Of a DNA stretch of 64,000 nucleotides, positions 27,165 to 35,753 are shown piece after piece. The position numbers were made by a program, and so were the translations under genes. Source of the stretch: UBA2033 sp035345875 (GTDB lineage Bacteria > Spirochaetota > Leptospiria > Leptospirales > Leptospiraceae); assembly GCA_035345875.1 (NCBI GenBank), contig DAORDH010000007.1, positions 1 through 64,000 on the forward strand, given 5' to 3'. A model generated the notes under the pieces. The model saw only the letters and a program-made list of their open reading frames with translations, made no database searches and was not told the origin of the DNA. Every line of letters begins with the position of its first letter. Position 1 is the stretch's first letter.

Positions 27165-27351
27165 AATCAATTTTTATTAGCGGTTACTCCTCATTTTCCA
27201 CATATATTATTTAAAAATAGGAGGGAAATCAAATTAACTCTTCTAAATTTAGAATGAATTGACTAGAAAAGGAAAGATAATGATTTTATATAAATCGATT
27301 GGTTGTTTGTGATTAACTAGATTCGACAATAATAAAATCAAAGGAATAAGA

Positions 27352-27717
27352 ATGAAAGTAGGATACGTAGTTTTATATGTTCAAGATGAAAAACAAAGTT
27401 TGGAGTTTTGGACAAAAAAAGTAGGAATGATAGTAAAAAAATCCCAAGAAGCTGCTGGGTTTCAAATCACGCGAGTTGGATTTAAAGACCAAGATTTTTC
27501 TTTTGAGCTAGTTCCTTTGAAATTAATGGAAAACAATCCAGACGGACTCAATTTAGGTATTCCTTCTATTTGCTTTACTGCTCCTGATCTAGTCGCTCTT
27601 CATACTCAATTGAAAAGCAATGGAGTCAAGGTAACAGACATCGCAAATCATTTTGGCACTGACTCCTTTGCTTTCAGTGATTCGGAAGATCATTATTTCG
27701 CAGCAATTCAAGAATAG
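27352..27717 (+). CDS. VOC/glyoxalase-family protein
   Basis: A 121-residue protein with the paired beta-alpha-beta-beta-beta layout of the vicinal oxygen chelate fold. The first module is VGYVVLYVQDEKQSLEFWTK through FSFELVPL, the second is SICFTAPDLVALHTQLKSNG through FAFSDSEDHYFAAIQE. Glu and His at the ends of the modules are possible metal ligands. Members include glyoxalase I, dioxygenases and antibiotic-binding proteins; the substrate here cannot be told. Single-gene unit with GGAATAAG before the ATG. Confidence 0.8.
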   Translation: MKVGYVVLYVQDEKQSLEFWTKKVGMIVKKSQEAAGFQITRVGFKDQDFSFELVPLKLMENNPDGLNLGIPSICFTAPDLVALHTQLKSNGVKVTDIANHFGTDSFAFSDSEDHYFAAIQE

Positions 27718-27834
27718 ATAATTCGCATATCGTATCTGTTTAGCCTATCGATTTATAAAAAAGCTGAACAGATTCAATTCTCTTACTTTTCTATAATAAA
27801 AACCATTATTGGAATCATTTCTGGTTAAACCAAC

Positions 27835-28485
27835 CTAGGATTTTGAATTGGATTTTAATTTTTTATAATAAAAGTATGAGTAGAAAATTGGAATTAGGCA
27901 GGCTATTAAAATTAAACCAAGAACAAGGAAAGGTAAAATCATCCCATCCAAAATAATACAAATTAGAATTCCTATTAGCCCATTATAAAAAAAGAGCTTA
28001 CCGCCGAGTTCGTGAGTCTTTTTCCAAACAGTTTCATTTTCCAAAGTCCAAGGAGTGCGAATTCCGACAAAATAATTGGGACGAAAATTTCGCATATAAT
28101 TTCCTATTGCAGTAAAGATAGAAAGAACGACTATAAAAATCATTTTGTCCTCAGGAATTTGAAATCCGAAATAGCGAAGACAAATTCCATAAAATAGCAA
28201 TGTAAATATAAACGTCAGTAGAAATCGTATTTTTATAAATGAATCAGAAAATAATTTATAATTTTCCTTTCTAGGATCTAGTTTTGGGATAAGCAAAAGA
28301 ACAAAATAAATCACTGTATTTATAATGGGAAAAGTATATTTATTCGAATAGGAATCCGGATTTCCAGAAAAGTCCCAGTGTGTAGGTAATTCCGAAGGAA
28401 TCCTATCTTGAAAGTAAAATAAGAATAAAAACTGGGAACAAAGTAATATCCAAAATAAAAATTCCCGTTTGATGATCTGTTTCAT
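27835..28485 (-). CDS. sdpI: SdpI-family membrane protein with DUF1648
   Basis: A 216-residue membrane protein with six or so helices. The N-terminal part is DUF1648-like (RIPSELPTHWDFSGNPD, SNKYTFPIINTVIY). The C-terminal half carries the SdpI signature NYFVGIRTPWTLENETVWKK followed by THELGGKLFFYNG. In Bacillus subtilis SdpI gives immunity to the SdpC killing factor and sequesters the repressor SdpR. The gene overlaps the upstream sdpR-like gene by four bases (ATGA), the same pairing as in Bacillus. No toxin genes (sdpABC) are nearby, so the signal it senses here is unknown. Confidence 0.85.
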   Translation of the reverse strand: MKQIIKREFLFWILLCSQFLFLFYFQDRIPSELPTHWDFSGNPDSYSNKYTFPIINTVIYFVLLLIPKLDPRKENYKLFSDSFIKIRFLLTFIFTLLFYGICLRYFGFQIPEDKMIFIVVLSIFTAIGNYMRNFRPNYFVGIRTPWTLENETVWKKTHELGGKLFFYNGLIGILICIILDGMILPFLVLGLILIACLIPIFYSYFYYKKLKSNSKS

Positions 28486-28757
28486 TTTTTCTTACCTTTT
28501 ACTTTGTCTTTTACTTTTAAAATCCATTTTAACAACTCATCTAGTTCCGTGCTATTTATGGAATAATAAATATGTTGTCCTTGTTTAATACTAACAACCA
28601 AACTCGCTTGTTTTAATAAATCAAGGTGGTGGGAAATGGTAGGTTTTGACATATTAAACTGTTCGGAGATTTCTCCGGCAGTTAAATCTTTTTCCTTGAG
28701 CATTTCCAAGATTTCTCTTCTGGTTTTATCGTTAAGTGCTTTAAATAGAATATCCAT
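28482..28757 (-). CDS. sdpR: SdpR-like ArsR-family repressor
   Basis: A 91-residue winged-helix repressor: MDILFKALNDKTRREILEML, then the HTH LTAGEISEQFNMSKPTISHH and the wing VSIKQGQHIYYSIN. It lacks the metal-binding Cys of classical ArsR proteins and matches the autorepressor SdpR subgroup. It overlaps the SdpI-like gene start. The intergenic region with the divergent serine-hydrolase gene contains a palindrome over a promoter, which is its probable operator. In the known system the repressor is sequestered at the membrane by ligand-bound SdpI; that is inferred here. Confidence 0.88.
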   Translation of the reverse strand: MDILFKALNDKTRREILEMLKEKDLTAGEISEQFNMSKPTISHHLDLLKQASLVVSIKQGQHIYYSINSTELDELLKWILKVKDKVKGKKK

Positions 28758-28850
28758 CGCGCCTGAAATAATAACTCACAAACAGTTTAATTTTGTATAC
28801 GATTTTTTCTTTGTAAGAAATATTTTCTACTTTTTAAAAATTTTTAAGGA

Positions 28851-28892
28851 TTGACAGTATTTAGATATTTAGATAATTGTCTAATTATCTAA
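28851..28892 (+). promoter_or_regulatory. promoter with overlapping palindromic operator
   Basis: TTGACA (28851-28856) is followed after 15-17 bases by a -10-like GATAAT/TAATTG. The -10 lies in a palindrome with perfect half-sites TTAGATAATT and AATTATCTAA (28869-28892), four bases apart. A third half-like TTAGATATT sits directly upstream. It lies between the divergent sdpR-like and serine-hydrolase genes. Confidence 0.65.
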
Positions 28893-28906
28893 ACAAAGGT
28901 AATTTT

Positions 28907-30715
28907 ATGAAAAACAGAATATTAAATTCAAGCATACATATTTCAATAAATTCAGTGCTCTTAATCCTGAATTTATTTCTATTTAATTGCAATTCCCTAC
29001 CCGACAAACCAGAAAGTATTCCTAAGGATGACTATTCTTTTTTTAGGGAATACTTAAACAGATACATTCCTAAAAAAATGAAAGAGGCTTCCATCGTTGG
29101 TTTAAGCGTAAGTGCAGTGACCGACAAAGAAGTGTTATTCGCAAAAGGTTTTGGTTATGCAGATGAGGGAAACGGAAAAGAGGCAACTGCTGATACAATT
29201 TTTAGAACAGCCTCAGTCTCTAAAATCATTAATCTGATCATTACTATGAAATTAGTTGAAGAGGGAAAATTAAATCTAGATAAAGATATTTCGCAATATC
29301 TACCAGAATTAAAACTAAAATCTAGATTTCCAAATTCAAAACCAATTACAATCAGATCAATACTAACTCATCATTCTGGATTGCCTTCTGATCGAATGAA
29401 AGGGTTTTTCTCCTATGATAAAACAGATTCATTGGAGAAGTTAATTTCAGAAACGTCAGGCGAATATGTTAGTTATCCACCAGAATTTATTTACTCATAT
29501 TCAAACCTCGGACATTCTATCCTTGGACGAATCATTGAAAAAGTTTCCGGCAAAACTTATGCAAAAGTTATAAATGAAAAAATCTTCCAACCTTTTGGAA
29601 TGAAAAATTCTTTTTATGAAGTCGTTCCAGAAAAGAAAAATGATTTTGCAAAAGGCTATGGAGGAATTATTTTAAAATCAGAAGTAAATGAACCATATTT
29701 AAGGGATTTACCCGCAGGATTTTTACATTCGTCTGTGAATGATTTTTCTAAGGTAATTCAAATGTTTTTGAATGATGGAAAAATCAATGGGTCTACCTAT
29801 TTAAAAGAATCCACATTGAATGAAATTTATACAATCCAAAATCCAAATAACGCATATGATGATGATTTAAAAATTGGTTTAAGTTTCTTTGTAAACACAT
29901 TTGATCTAGGAAAAGATATTTTTAACGTTTCGCATGGAGGAGATACTTTTCTATACCATGCAATACTTGGAATTCTTCCAAAAGAAAAGATAGGAGTGAT
30001 TGTATTATCAAATACAGACGTCTCAGCTCCTGTTATAAATGATATTGCCCAAAAAACCTTGGAGATCTCTCTAGAAACAAAAACTGGTTATAAAAAACCC
30101 ATGAATCTAAATCTTACAAAGGCAGCTAACGTTGACATGTCGTCTTATGCAGGAACCTACCAAAACGGAGCAATGCTTCGAGTTGAAGTGGAAAATAACA
30201 ATCCTTTTGCCAAAATAGATGGAGGGATTCAGTATATCTTGCCTAATAAAGAATGGGAATGGCAAGATGGAAAATTAAAAATATTTGGGCTATTTACCGT
30301 TAACCCACCAATGCAATTCAAATTTAAGACAGTCGGAAAAGACAAATTGCTTTATCTTAAAGTTGGGGGAAATGTTTTACTTTGGGGTAGCAAAATCACT
30401 CCTCAAGAATCAATTGATGGCTCTTGGCTAAAACGTTTAGGAAAATATAAAATATTAAATGAAGATAAAAATAATGCAGGAATGATAAAAGATCCAGAAC
30501 TGAAAATGGAAAATGGATTCTTAGTATTGGAAACAAATGGAATTCCAGCAGCAAATGCGAACGTTAAGCAAAAACTTGCCCTTCAGGTTCTAAATGAAAA
30601 AGAATCTATAATCGCAGGACTCGGAAGAAGTAAGGCTGATACCATTTCTGTCAAAGAAGTTAACGGCAAAGAGATCTTAACCTATTCAGGTTATGAAATG
30701 GAGAAAATGGAATAG
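28907..30715 (+). CDS. beta-lactamase-related serine hydrolase lipoprotein
   Basis: Start at ATG 28907 (AAAGGT nine bases upstream); a longer TTG-started reading would cover the operator. The lipoprotein signal ends LILNLFLFNCNS. The catalytic domain (about 45-380) is a class C/AmpC-like serine hydrolase: SxxK in FRTASVSKIIN, YxN in IYSYSNLGHSILG, and HGG in NVSHGGDTFLYHAIL. The C-terminal 200 residues form beta-rich domains (MSSYAGTYQNGAMLRVEVEN and following), common in such esterase/peptidase proteins. It may act on peptidoglycan peptides or esters in the periplasm. The SdpR-like repressor is a likely regulator. Confidence 0.88.
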   Translation: MKNRILNSSIHISINSVLLILNLFLFNCNSLPDKPESIPKDDYSFFREYLNRYIPKKMKEASIVGLSVSAVTDKEVLFAKGFGYADEGNGKEATADTIFRTASVSKIINLIITMKLVEEGKLNLDKDISQYLPELKLKSRFPNSKPITIRSILTHHSGLPSDRMKGFFSYDKTDSLEKLISETSGEYVSYPPEFIYSYSNLGHSILGRIIEKVSGKTYAKVINEKIFQPFGMKNSFYEVVPEKKNDFAKGYGGIILKSEVNEPYLRDLPAGFLHSSVNDFSKVIQMFLNDGKINGSTYLKESTLNEIYTIQNPNNAYDDDLKIGLSFFVNTFDLGKDIFNVSHGGDTFLYHAILGILPKEKIGVIVLSNTDVSAPVINDIAQKTLEISLETKTGYKKPMNLNLTKAANVDMSSYAGTYQNGAMLRVEVENNNPFAKIDGGIQYILPNKEWEWQDGKLKIFGLFTVNPPMQFKFKTVGKDKLLYLKVGGNVLLWGSKITPQESIDGSWLKRLGKYKILNEDKNNAGMIKDPELKMENGFLVLETNGIPAANANVKQKLALQVLNEKESIIAGLGRSKADTISVKEVNGKEILTYSGYEMEKME

Positions 30716-30789
30716 TCCATAAAAATGAATTCGAAAAAAGAAGTCATGCGAAAATTTTTACACTCGTTCAATATCATAAGAGGATAACA

Positions 30790-31308
30790 ATGAAACTAAC
30801 ACACATTATAAGATACATAGTTGGAATTCTGATTTTAGTAAACTGTGCAGTTCCTGCAACTAGAGAAGGTATGACTTACAAAAATTTTGAACCAAGAAAA
30901 AAAATAAAAGAGAGTATCTACATCGATCAATCTGTTGGAGGAAGTGAAACAAACCCGTTTCTAGTTTCGAAAATAGCAAACGAAGAATTTACAAATGCAA
31001 TCCAAGATTCAATTAAAGAATCTGATTTGTTTCATGTAGTAGATGAAAAAAAAGAGAATGTTTGGTTATTAAAATCAGAAATAATCAACCAAGATCAACC
31101 CTATTTTAGCTTTAGCACAAACTGTAAAGTTTTAGTGAAATACTCACTCTATAAATCGAATACCCTTGTAAAAGAATTTCAGATTGAAGAAACAGCTAGT
31201 GCTTCACTCAGTGATTCACTAAGACCAATCAAGCGTGTCCAATTGGCAAACGAAAAAGCAGGAAGGGCTAATATCAATAAGCTCCTACAAGAGTTAGAAA
31301 AAATATAA
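30790..31308 (+). CDS. hypothetical lipoprotein
   Basis: A 172-residue protein with lipoprotein signal MKLTHIIRYIVGILILVNC. The mature domain contains IYIDQSVGGSETNPFLVSKI, ANEEFTNAIQDSIKESDLFH and VWLLKSEIINQDQPYFSF. This is the alpha/beta pattern of small periplasmic lipoproteins that build LpoB/YajG-like folds, but the match is not specific. A strong hairpin follows 18 bases after the stop codon. It may be co-transcribed with the serine-hydrolase lipoprotein 74 bases upstream. Confidence 0.65.
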   Translation: MKLTHIIRYIVGILILVNCAVPATREGMTYKNFEPRKKIKESIYIDQSVGGSETNPFLVSKIANEEFTNAIQDSIKESDLFHVVDEKKENVWLLKSEIINQDQPYFSFSTNCKVLVKYSLYKSNTLVKEFQIEETASASLSDSLRPIKRVQLANEKAGRANINKLLQELEKI

Positions 31309-31326
31309 ATTCTCATGGCAACTAAG

Positions 31327-31362
31327 AGATCAGTTCAGTTTTTAGAAAAGCTGAACTGATCT
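31327..31362 (+). terminator. hairpin terminator
   Basis: A 12-base stem (AGATCAGTTCAG/CTGAACTGATCT) with a 12-base loop lies just after the lipoprotein stop codon. The T-tract behind it is weak. Confidence 0.6.
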
Positions 31363-31429
31363 ATCTATTTCATTTTAGATCAAATCAAAATAAAAAGCAT
31401 AAAGCACTAGACTATTCGATTTTTCTTGT

Positions 31430-31513
31430 AGAGGGAGTTTTTCAAGAAAAGGAAACAAACATTTCTATTTATAATTTTTTCTTTTTTTGCAACTAGTCTA
31501 GTCCAAGGACTGT
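31430..31513 (+). pseudogene. decayed signal-peptide region of a paralogue of the 26343 gene
   Basis: The block GAGGGAGTTTTTCAA-GAAA-GGAAAC corresponds to the ribosome-site and start region of the gene at 26343, but ATG has become AGG. The following frame encodes a signal-like peptide (KQTFLFIIFSFFATSLVQG) and then a stop. The remaining bases to 31641 show no recognisable continuation. Confidence 0.5.
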
Positions 31514-31641
31514 AAGGCTTTCAATCAAATGAATTCAAATAGAACACCATTCAAGTTAAATTCAATTCAGATTCAGAAATCGCTTTCATTTAATAGCGAC
31601 CTCAAGACTCAATCCTTCGATTTTGGAAAAGGATACTCAAT

Positions 31642-32784
31642 TTGCTAGATTTTTCATTATTTGATTTTAGTATCCTTGGATTTGGAGGTTGGTTCTGCTT
31701 GGTTTGGGCAGCAGGTCTTTCTCTACAAATCTCGGATAAAACAAAATTAGTCGCGGTCTACTTTGTGGGAACTTCTGGATTTCGCTTAATTTGGGAGTCC
31801 TTTGTTTTAAGCGATTTAATCTTTCTGCTTCCAGAAATGTATTGTATTCCCGTTCCCTTTTTATATTTAATCGGTCCTTCCATTTTACTCTATTACGAAA
31901 GGTTAGGCGGAACAGAGAAATGGAAATTATCCAGTTACCATTTTCTACCATTTGTGCTTGGATTTCTACCTTTCATTTTGTGGTTTAATTTTGATTCAGA
32001 ACAAAAAAAACAAATCATTCACTCTGTTTTAAGTGGGAATTGGAGTTTTCCCGACAGTCTATTTCTAGTATGGATTATTGGTCCGAAGATTTCTATTTTA
32101 ATCTATAGTTTGTTTATCTCATATAGAAAATCAGGTGAAGGAGTTTTAGCAATCAAACTATTACCTGAAAAGATTCAATTTTTCTCGATAATATTACTCA
32201 TCTATATTTTAATCATGATACTTGCAGATATTGCAGGTTATATCATTGGACAAAAATTTCTTTATAGATACAGTGCTTGGTCTCATACGATAGCCGCTAT
32301 TATTGTATATTTATACTCAAAATTAAATCCGTATTCGATGTTGGAAATTTCAGGTGCTATAAAAACAGCCCGCTATTCACAATCCAAATTGACAAGTGTT
32401 AACTCAATTGAAGCAGTGCAGAAACTTAGTTTTCTGATGTCAAATGAATCCTATTATGCAGATGAGGATTTAAGACTGTCTACACTCGCCGAAGCAATGA
32501 AAATGAGTTCTCATCAATTATCCGAATTGATCAATGTTCATTTTCAAATGAGTTTCATTCATTTTGTAAATAGCCATAGAATTCGAATTGCCTGTAAAAT
32601 GTTAGAGGAGGAAAAAAGAAATATACTCTCAATAGCTTATTCGGTTGGCTTTAATTCAAAATCTGCATTCAATAGAGTGTTCCGCCAATTCATAGGAAAT
32701 TCACCAAGAGAATATAGAAAGAATCCTCACTTATTTGAAAAAGAAAAATCTACTTTGATAGAAAAAATAGAACCTAAGTTATAG
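31642..32784 (+). CDS. membrane-anchored AraC-family regulator
   Basis: A 380-residue protein with six to seven membrane helices in its first 235 residues and a C-terminal AraC HTH domain (about 265-370). The HTH region shows LRLSTLAEAMKMSSHQLSEL, then FIHFVNSHRIRIACKMLEEE, ILSIAYSVGFNSKSAFNRVF and GNSPREYRKN. Such regulators sense a signal at the membrane and bind DNA without release. The start is TTG at 31642 with AAGGA about ten bases upstream. It may control the small membrane protein downstream, 111 bases away. Confidence 0.85.
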   Translation: MLDFSLFDFSILGFGGWFCLVWAAGLSLQISDKTKLVAVYFVGTSGFRLIWESFVLSDLIFLLPEMYCIPVPFLYLIGPSILLYYERLGGTEKWKLSSYHFLPFVLGFLPFILWFNFDSEQKKQIIHSVLSGNWSFPDSLFLVWIIGPKISILIYSLFISYRKSGEGVLAIKLLPEKIQFFSIILLIYILIMILADIAGYIIGQKFLYRYSAWSHTIAAIIVYLYSKLNPYSMLEISGAIKTARYSQSKLTSVNSIEAVQKLSFLMSNESYYADEDLRLSTLAEAMKMSSHQLSELINVHFQMSFIHFVNSHRIRIACKMLEEEKRNILSIAYSVGFNSKSAFNRVFRQFIGNSPREYRKNPHLFEKEKSTLIEKIEPKL

Positions 32785-32895
32785 ATCAGGTCGATTTATT
32801 TTTCTCTCTATCGTAAAATGAAAGACAATAAATCTTTCGAAACAACGCAAGGAAGTTCGAAAGATAAATCATTTTTAAAAATTGTGGAGGAAAAA

Positions 32896-33333
32896 ATGAA
32901 CGCGTTAAAACTATGTTATCTTTTCGCAGGAGTCTTTTTTTTGGTAGGACTTCTTTGCGGAATTTGGAAATACTTGGGAATTGTAAAATCGAAAAATGGT
33001 GTTGCTTATGAGTACATTAGCATTTTGCACAGGGCATCTTTACTCTATAGCTTTGCATGTATTCTGTTAGCAAAATTTGTAGAACTGAGTAGTCTCCCTG
33101 AAGAAATAAATTTTTACTCAGCACTTGCTGCGATCTCATTCTTTGGCTTTGCACAGATTACTTATTTTCTTCATGCAGTATTAAAAGATACGGAAAATCA
33201 ATTCTCCAAGCCATATCGGATTGGGAACTGGTTTTTTCCGTCATTTCTACTTCATCTTTCAATGGTGTTTTTAATTTTGGGTGAATTGGGTGGATTTATG
33301 ATTTTATTCTGGGGATTTATACGATCTCTTTAG
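32896..33333 (+). CDS. four-helix membrane protein
   Basis: Start chosen at ATG 32896 with an excellent GGAGG five bases upstream; an earlier ATG at 32818 would add a polar 26-residue N-terminus without a ribosome site. The 145-residue protein has four membrane helices (about 5-27, 45-65, 72-92 and 112-140). I do not recognise the family. The position behind the membrane AraC regulator suggests a regulated or partner gene. Confidence 0.65.
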   Translation: MNALKLCYLFAGVFFLVGLLCGIWKYLGIVKSKNGVAYEYISILHRASLLYSFACILLAKFVELSSLPEEINFYSALAAISFFGFAQITYFLHAVLKDTENQFSKPYRIGNWFFPSFLLHLSMVFLILGELGGFMILFWGFIRSL

Positions 33334-33412
33334 ACACCTGCGAACGTATGAAATAAAATTAGATTTCTAAAACTACGAGGCGCAAAAAGGATTTTATTCG
33401 AGTAGCGTAGGT

Positions 33413-33452
33413 ATAAAAAAAGTCCCTATCTCAAAAATGAAACAGGGACTTT
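33413..33452 (-). terminator. rho-independent terminator of the RRM gene
   Basis: On the minus strand AAAGTCCCT, a loop, and AGGGACTTTTTTT form a classical terminator. Two further hairpins lie between it and the stop codon: AAGCAAAAAG/CTTTTTGCTT (33466-33491) and GCCTAT/ATAGGC (33500-33517). The 3' untranslated region is therefore unusually structured. Confidence 0.75.
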
Positions 33453-33541
33453 ATAGAACGCAAAGCAAAAAGATTTAACTTTTTGCTTTTGTGTCGATGC
33501 CTATCTGAAAATAGGCAAAGCGGCTAATATAAATTTACCGC

Positions 33542-33865
33542 TTAGTAGTTTCTGCGACCACGGTCACGGTCTCTTCCGCCACCATAACCACCACGGTTTC
33601 CACCACCGTTGTTATCATAGCTTTTCTTTGGTTGTGCTTCGTTTACTTTTAAAGCGCGACCTTTTAATTCTTTTTCATTTAGGTCACTGATAGCAGCTAA
33701 CGCTTCTTGTTTGTTTGACATTTCGATAAATCCAATCCCACGAGATTGACCTGTGTATTTGTCAGTGATAATTTTTACAGATGTAACATCGCCAAATGTT
33801 TCAAACAAATTTCTTACATCGCCTTCAGTAACTTCATAGTTTAAGTTGCCTACATAAATATTCAT
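33542..33865 (-). CDS. RRM-type RNA-binding protein with Gly/Arg-rich tail
   Basis: Start at ATG 33865 (AAGGAT upstream), giving 107 residues; a longer in-frame ORF to 33949 is not needed. The protein is one RNA-recognition motif: RNP2 is IYVGNL and RNP1 is SRGIGFIEM (RGxGF type), with the alpha helices GDVRNLFETFG and EALAAISDLN. A disordered Gly/Arg/Asp tail follows (GGYGGGRDRDRGRRNY). This is the bacterial RBP family, often cold- or stress-induced. The long leader region upstream (33866 to about 33960) could hold cold-responsive regulation but no element is certain. Confidence 0.92.
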   Translation of the reverse strand: MNIYVGNLNYEVTEGDVRNLFETFGDVTSVKIITDKYTGQSRGIGFIEMSNKQEALAAISDLNEKELKGRALKVNEAQPKKSYDNNGGGNRGGYGGGRDRDRGRRNY

Positions 33866-34110
33866 ATTAATATCCTTAATTTTTTTAGTTTTGAGAATTA
33901 TAGAAAAGAGAAAATTTTTAATGATAAGACAAGAAAAATCAAAACCCAACTGTAAAATCTTTTTGTCTTAAAAGGAAAATTGTAAGAGAAGAGGCAGGTA
34001 AATGCGAATACTCAAAGAAACAATCATCAATGCTGAAACAAAAATCCAAAACTGTTTACCACTATTCATTTCTTATATATATTGTCAAATCAATTATGGG
34101 CAAGAAAACT

Positions 34111-34295
34111 TGGAATCCCCCTTAGTCCCCCTTTGCAAAAGGGGGCTTTGCGGTTTTGGGTTGTTTGGTTTTATAACGGCTTATCAGTATTAGCCGCTTT
34201 TACTTAGAAAAGATACGAAAACTAAAAAGCAAACCTAGCTCTAAAAAATCACACCTACTCCAACCGCCCCCTTTCCCAAAGGGGGGAAGGGGGGA
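34111..34295. repeat. inverted pair of C-rich CCCCCTT/AAGGGGG repeats
   Basis: The left arm (about 34113-34148) has CCCCCTTAGTCCCCCTTTGC followed by AAAAGGGGGC. The right arm (about 34265-34297) is the reverse-complementary type (GCCCCCTTTCCCAAAGGGGG, then AAGGGGGGATT). They bracket about 115 bases without a gene. Such C-rich blocks are common as dispersed repeats in environmental genomes. The right arm abuts the stop codon of the TPR fragment. Confidence 0.6.
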
Positions 34296-34424
34296 TTAAA
34301 ATTTCTTCTCCCTCTCTTCCACCGAGTTAATCACATTCGAATTATTTCTCTCCATCGCAAATTTCTTAGCGAGGTCGTTGTATTTTTTTGCGTTTGACTT
34401 GTCGCCTAACTTTAGATAGACTTC
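34296..34424 (-). pseudogene. C-terminal fragment of a TPR protein
   Basis: A 42-codon open frame ending in TAA reads EVYLKLGDKSNAKKYNDLAK and then KFAMERNNSNVINSVEE. This is the last TPR helix pair plus tail of a larger protein, with no 5' part. Upstream sequence switches at once to an unrelated toxin-like fragment. Confidence 0.55.
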
Positions 34425-34425
34425 C

Positions 34426-34596
34426 TATGATATAAGTTAAAACATCATAAAATGTTACTTCAGGAGATTCCTGCACTTTTTCCTTTTTACCAATATGAAT
34501 AAGAAATGGAAGTATTTTAATTTTAGGAGGATGTTCTGCATTATCACATCTAACAATAAGAGAATTATTCTCTTTCATCCAATAAAATGAGTATCT
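34426..34596 (-). pseudogene. TumE-like (DUF6516) toxin fragment
   Basis: The frame RYSFYWMKENNSLIVRCDNA followed by EHPPKIKILPFLIHIGKKEK and a C-terminal helix (FYDVLTYII) resembles the core of the TumE family (typically RYSYHW...LIFRYDNAPHHP...FPHHKH). A stop codon (34597-34599) cuts the frame directly before this core. Several usual His/Tyr positions are changed (HW to YW, YDN to CDN, PHH to EHP). I read it as an inactive relic; the family assignment is by pattern memory only. Confidence 0.5.
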
Positions 34597-34599
34597 TTA

Positions 34600-35073
34600 G
34601 AAATGAAAAGAATTTTAATACAGCATTAGAATTAATGTCTTCTTTAATCTATAAAGGTATGATAAGAGAAGAAAATACAATCGAATCAGAAAGGAACTAT
34701 ATATATATTTAAGAAAGGGAGGATGATGTTCACAAAACAATTGATGTAATGATAGCCACATTTTGTTCCTAATTCATTTGCCTCCCTTACACTCTGATTC
34801 CGATTTTAATAATATGAAAAAATATTTGAAACTAAAAGTAGTAAGTTCTTAAACCTATTCAAAAGAGCGTTATGTCAAATACTCTCAATCGTAATTTTTT
34901 CGAATTCACCGAGTATACGATTGTGTCTACTTGGAATACTTACACGATACCCGCTATGGCTTGCATTTAATTCACTTTAGAATTTCAAAACTTCTCACAG
35001 AAAGAATCTTTTCCCATCCCAACAACAATAGAATCTATGAGATGATTTTACAATTAGTTAAATCATTAACCAT
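34600..35073. other. gene-poor region with short open remnants
   Basis: No gene can be supported. A 33-codon minus-strand open frame at about 34879-34977 (ELNASHSGYRVSIPSRHNRI then LGEF) is protein-like but unidentified. A 40-codon plus-strand frame starts at about 34590 with ATG and is not recognised. Confidence 0.45.
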
Positions 35074-35658
35074 TTACCACTTCACAATTCCGACTGTTAC
35101 CTGAATTCCTCCAACTATCGTAGACCCTCCATAGTCTTTTGCCAAGCGTAATAGGGAATCATGAAATCCTAAATTCGGAAAAGAAGCTTCCACTTTTTGA
35201 ATAAAATCTCTTCTCATGCCTTTGCTGATAATTCCTTTCGATGCATCAATCCAATCTGCTTTGCGACAAGCCTCAATTACTTTTTCATGCGGACCTACAT
35301 AAGGAAAAATCTTATGATGCCAATGAATGGCTCCGCTTAACGCATCAGAATCCAAGCCCCAACCATACTTTTGATTGTCTGCCAGAGCCACCGCTTCCGA
35401 CGGTTCCAAATAAGCCAATTTATGATCCGTCCAAAGACCAATATCATGGTAAACAAAAGCAGTCTCTACAAGTCTTTCATACTCCTTTGCATAATCTAAA
35501 AAATGCATAGCATAAGTAATTGTGCGATACACATGATTGCGGTATCCTGGAAAATCTTTTCCAATCTGATCTTTATATCTCGCAAAAAGTTCTTCTACAA
35601 AAGGTCGCTCCAATGGAACGAGAATTTCATTTTTTTCCGATTTCATTTCTTTCTTCAA
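35074..35658 (-). CDS. HD-domain phosphohydrolase-like protein
   Basis: A 194-residue protein with the HD motifs in order: His in YRNHVYRTITYAMHF, the HD pair in ETAFVYHDIGLWTD, the His pair in GAIHWHH, and the Asp in CRKADWIDASKG. These would bind the metal(s) of the HD superfamily, whose members hydrolyse nucleotides or other phosphoesters. No regulatory domain is fused. The C-terminus ends in strands (TIVGGIQVTVGIVKW). The substrate is unknown. It stands between gene fragments. Confidence 0.8.
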   Translation of the reverse strand: MKKEMKSEKNEILVPLERPFVEELFARYKDQIGKDFPGYRNHVYRTITYAMHFLDYAKEYERLVETAFVYHDIGLWTDHKLAYLEPSEAVALADNQKYGWGLDSDALSGAIHWHHKIFPYVGPHEKVIEACRKADWIDASKGIISKGMRRDFIQKVEASFPNLGFHDSLLRLAKDYGGSTIVGGIQVTVGIVKW

Positions 35659-35753
35659 TCCTTTTAAACGGGAATTAAAAACTCCCCCTTAGTTGGATTT
35701 ATTGTAACATAAATCCAAGAATTCGACAAGAGCAAATCATCAGTGTTTATTGG

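Noticed and set aside
34002..34193. 63-residue plus-strand ORF
   Set aside because: It runs through the C-rich dispersed repeat (34113-34148) and has no protein-like composition or ribosome site.
34879..34977. 33-codon minus-strand frame (ELNASHSGYRVSIPSRHN)
   Set aside because: May be a relic, but could not be tied to any family.
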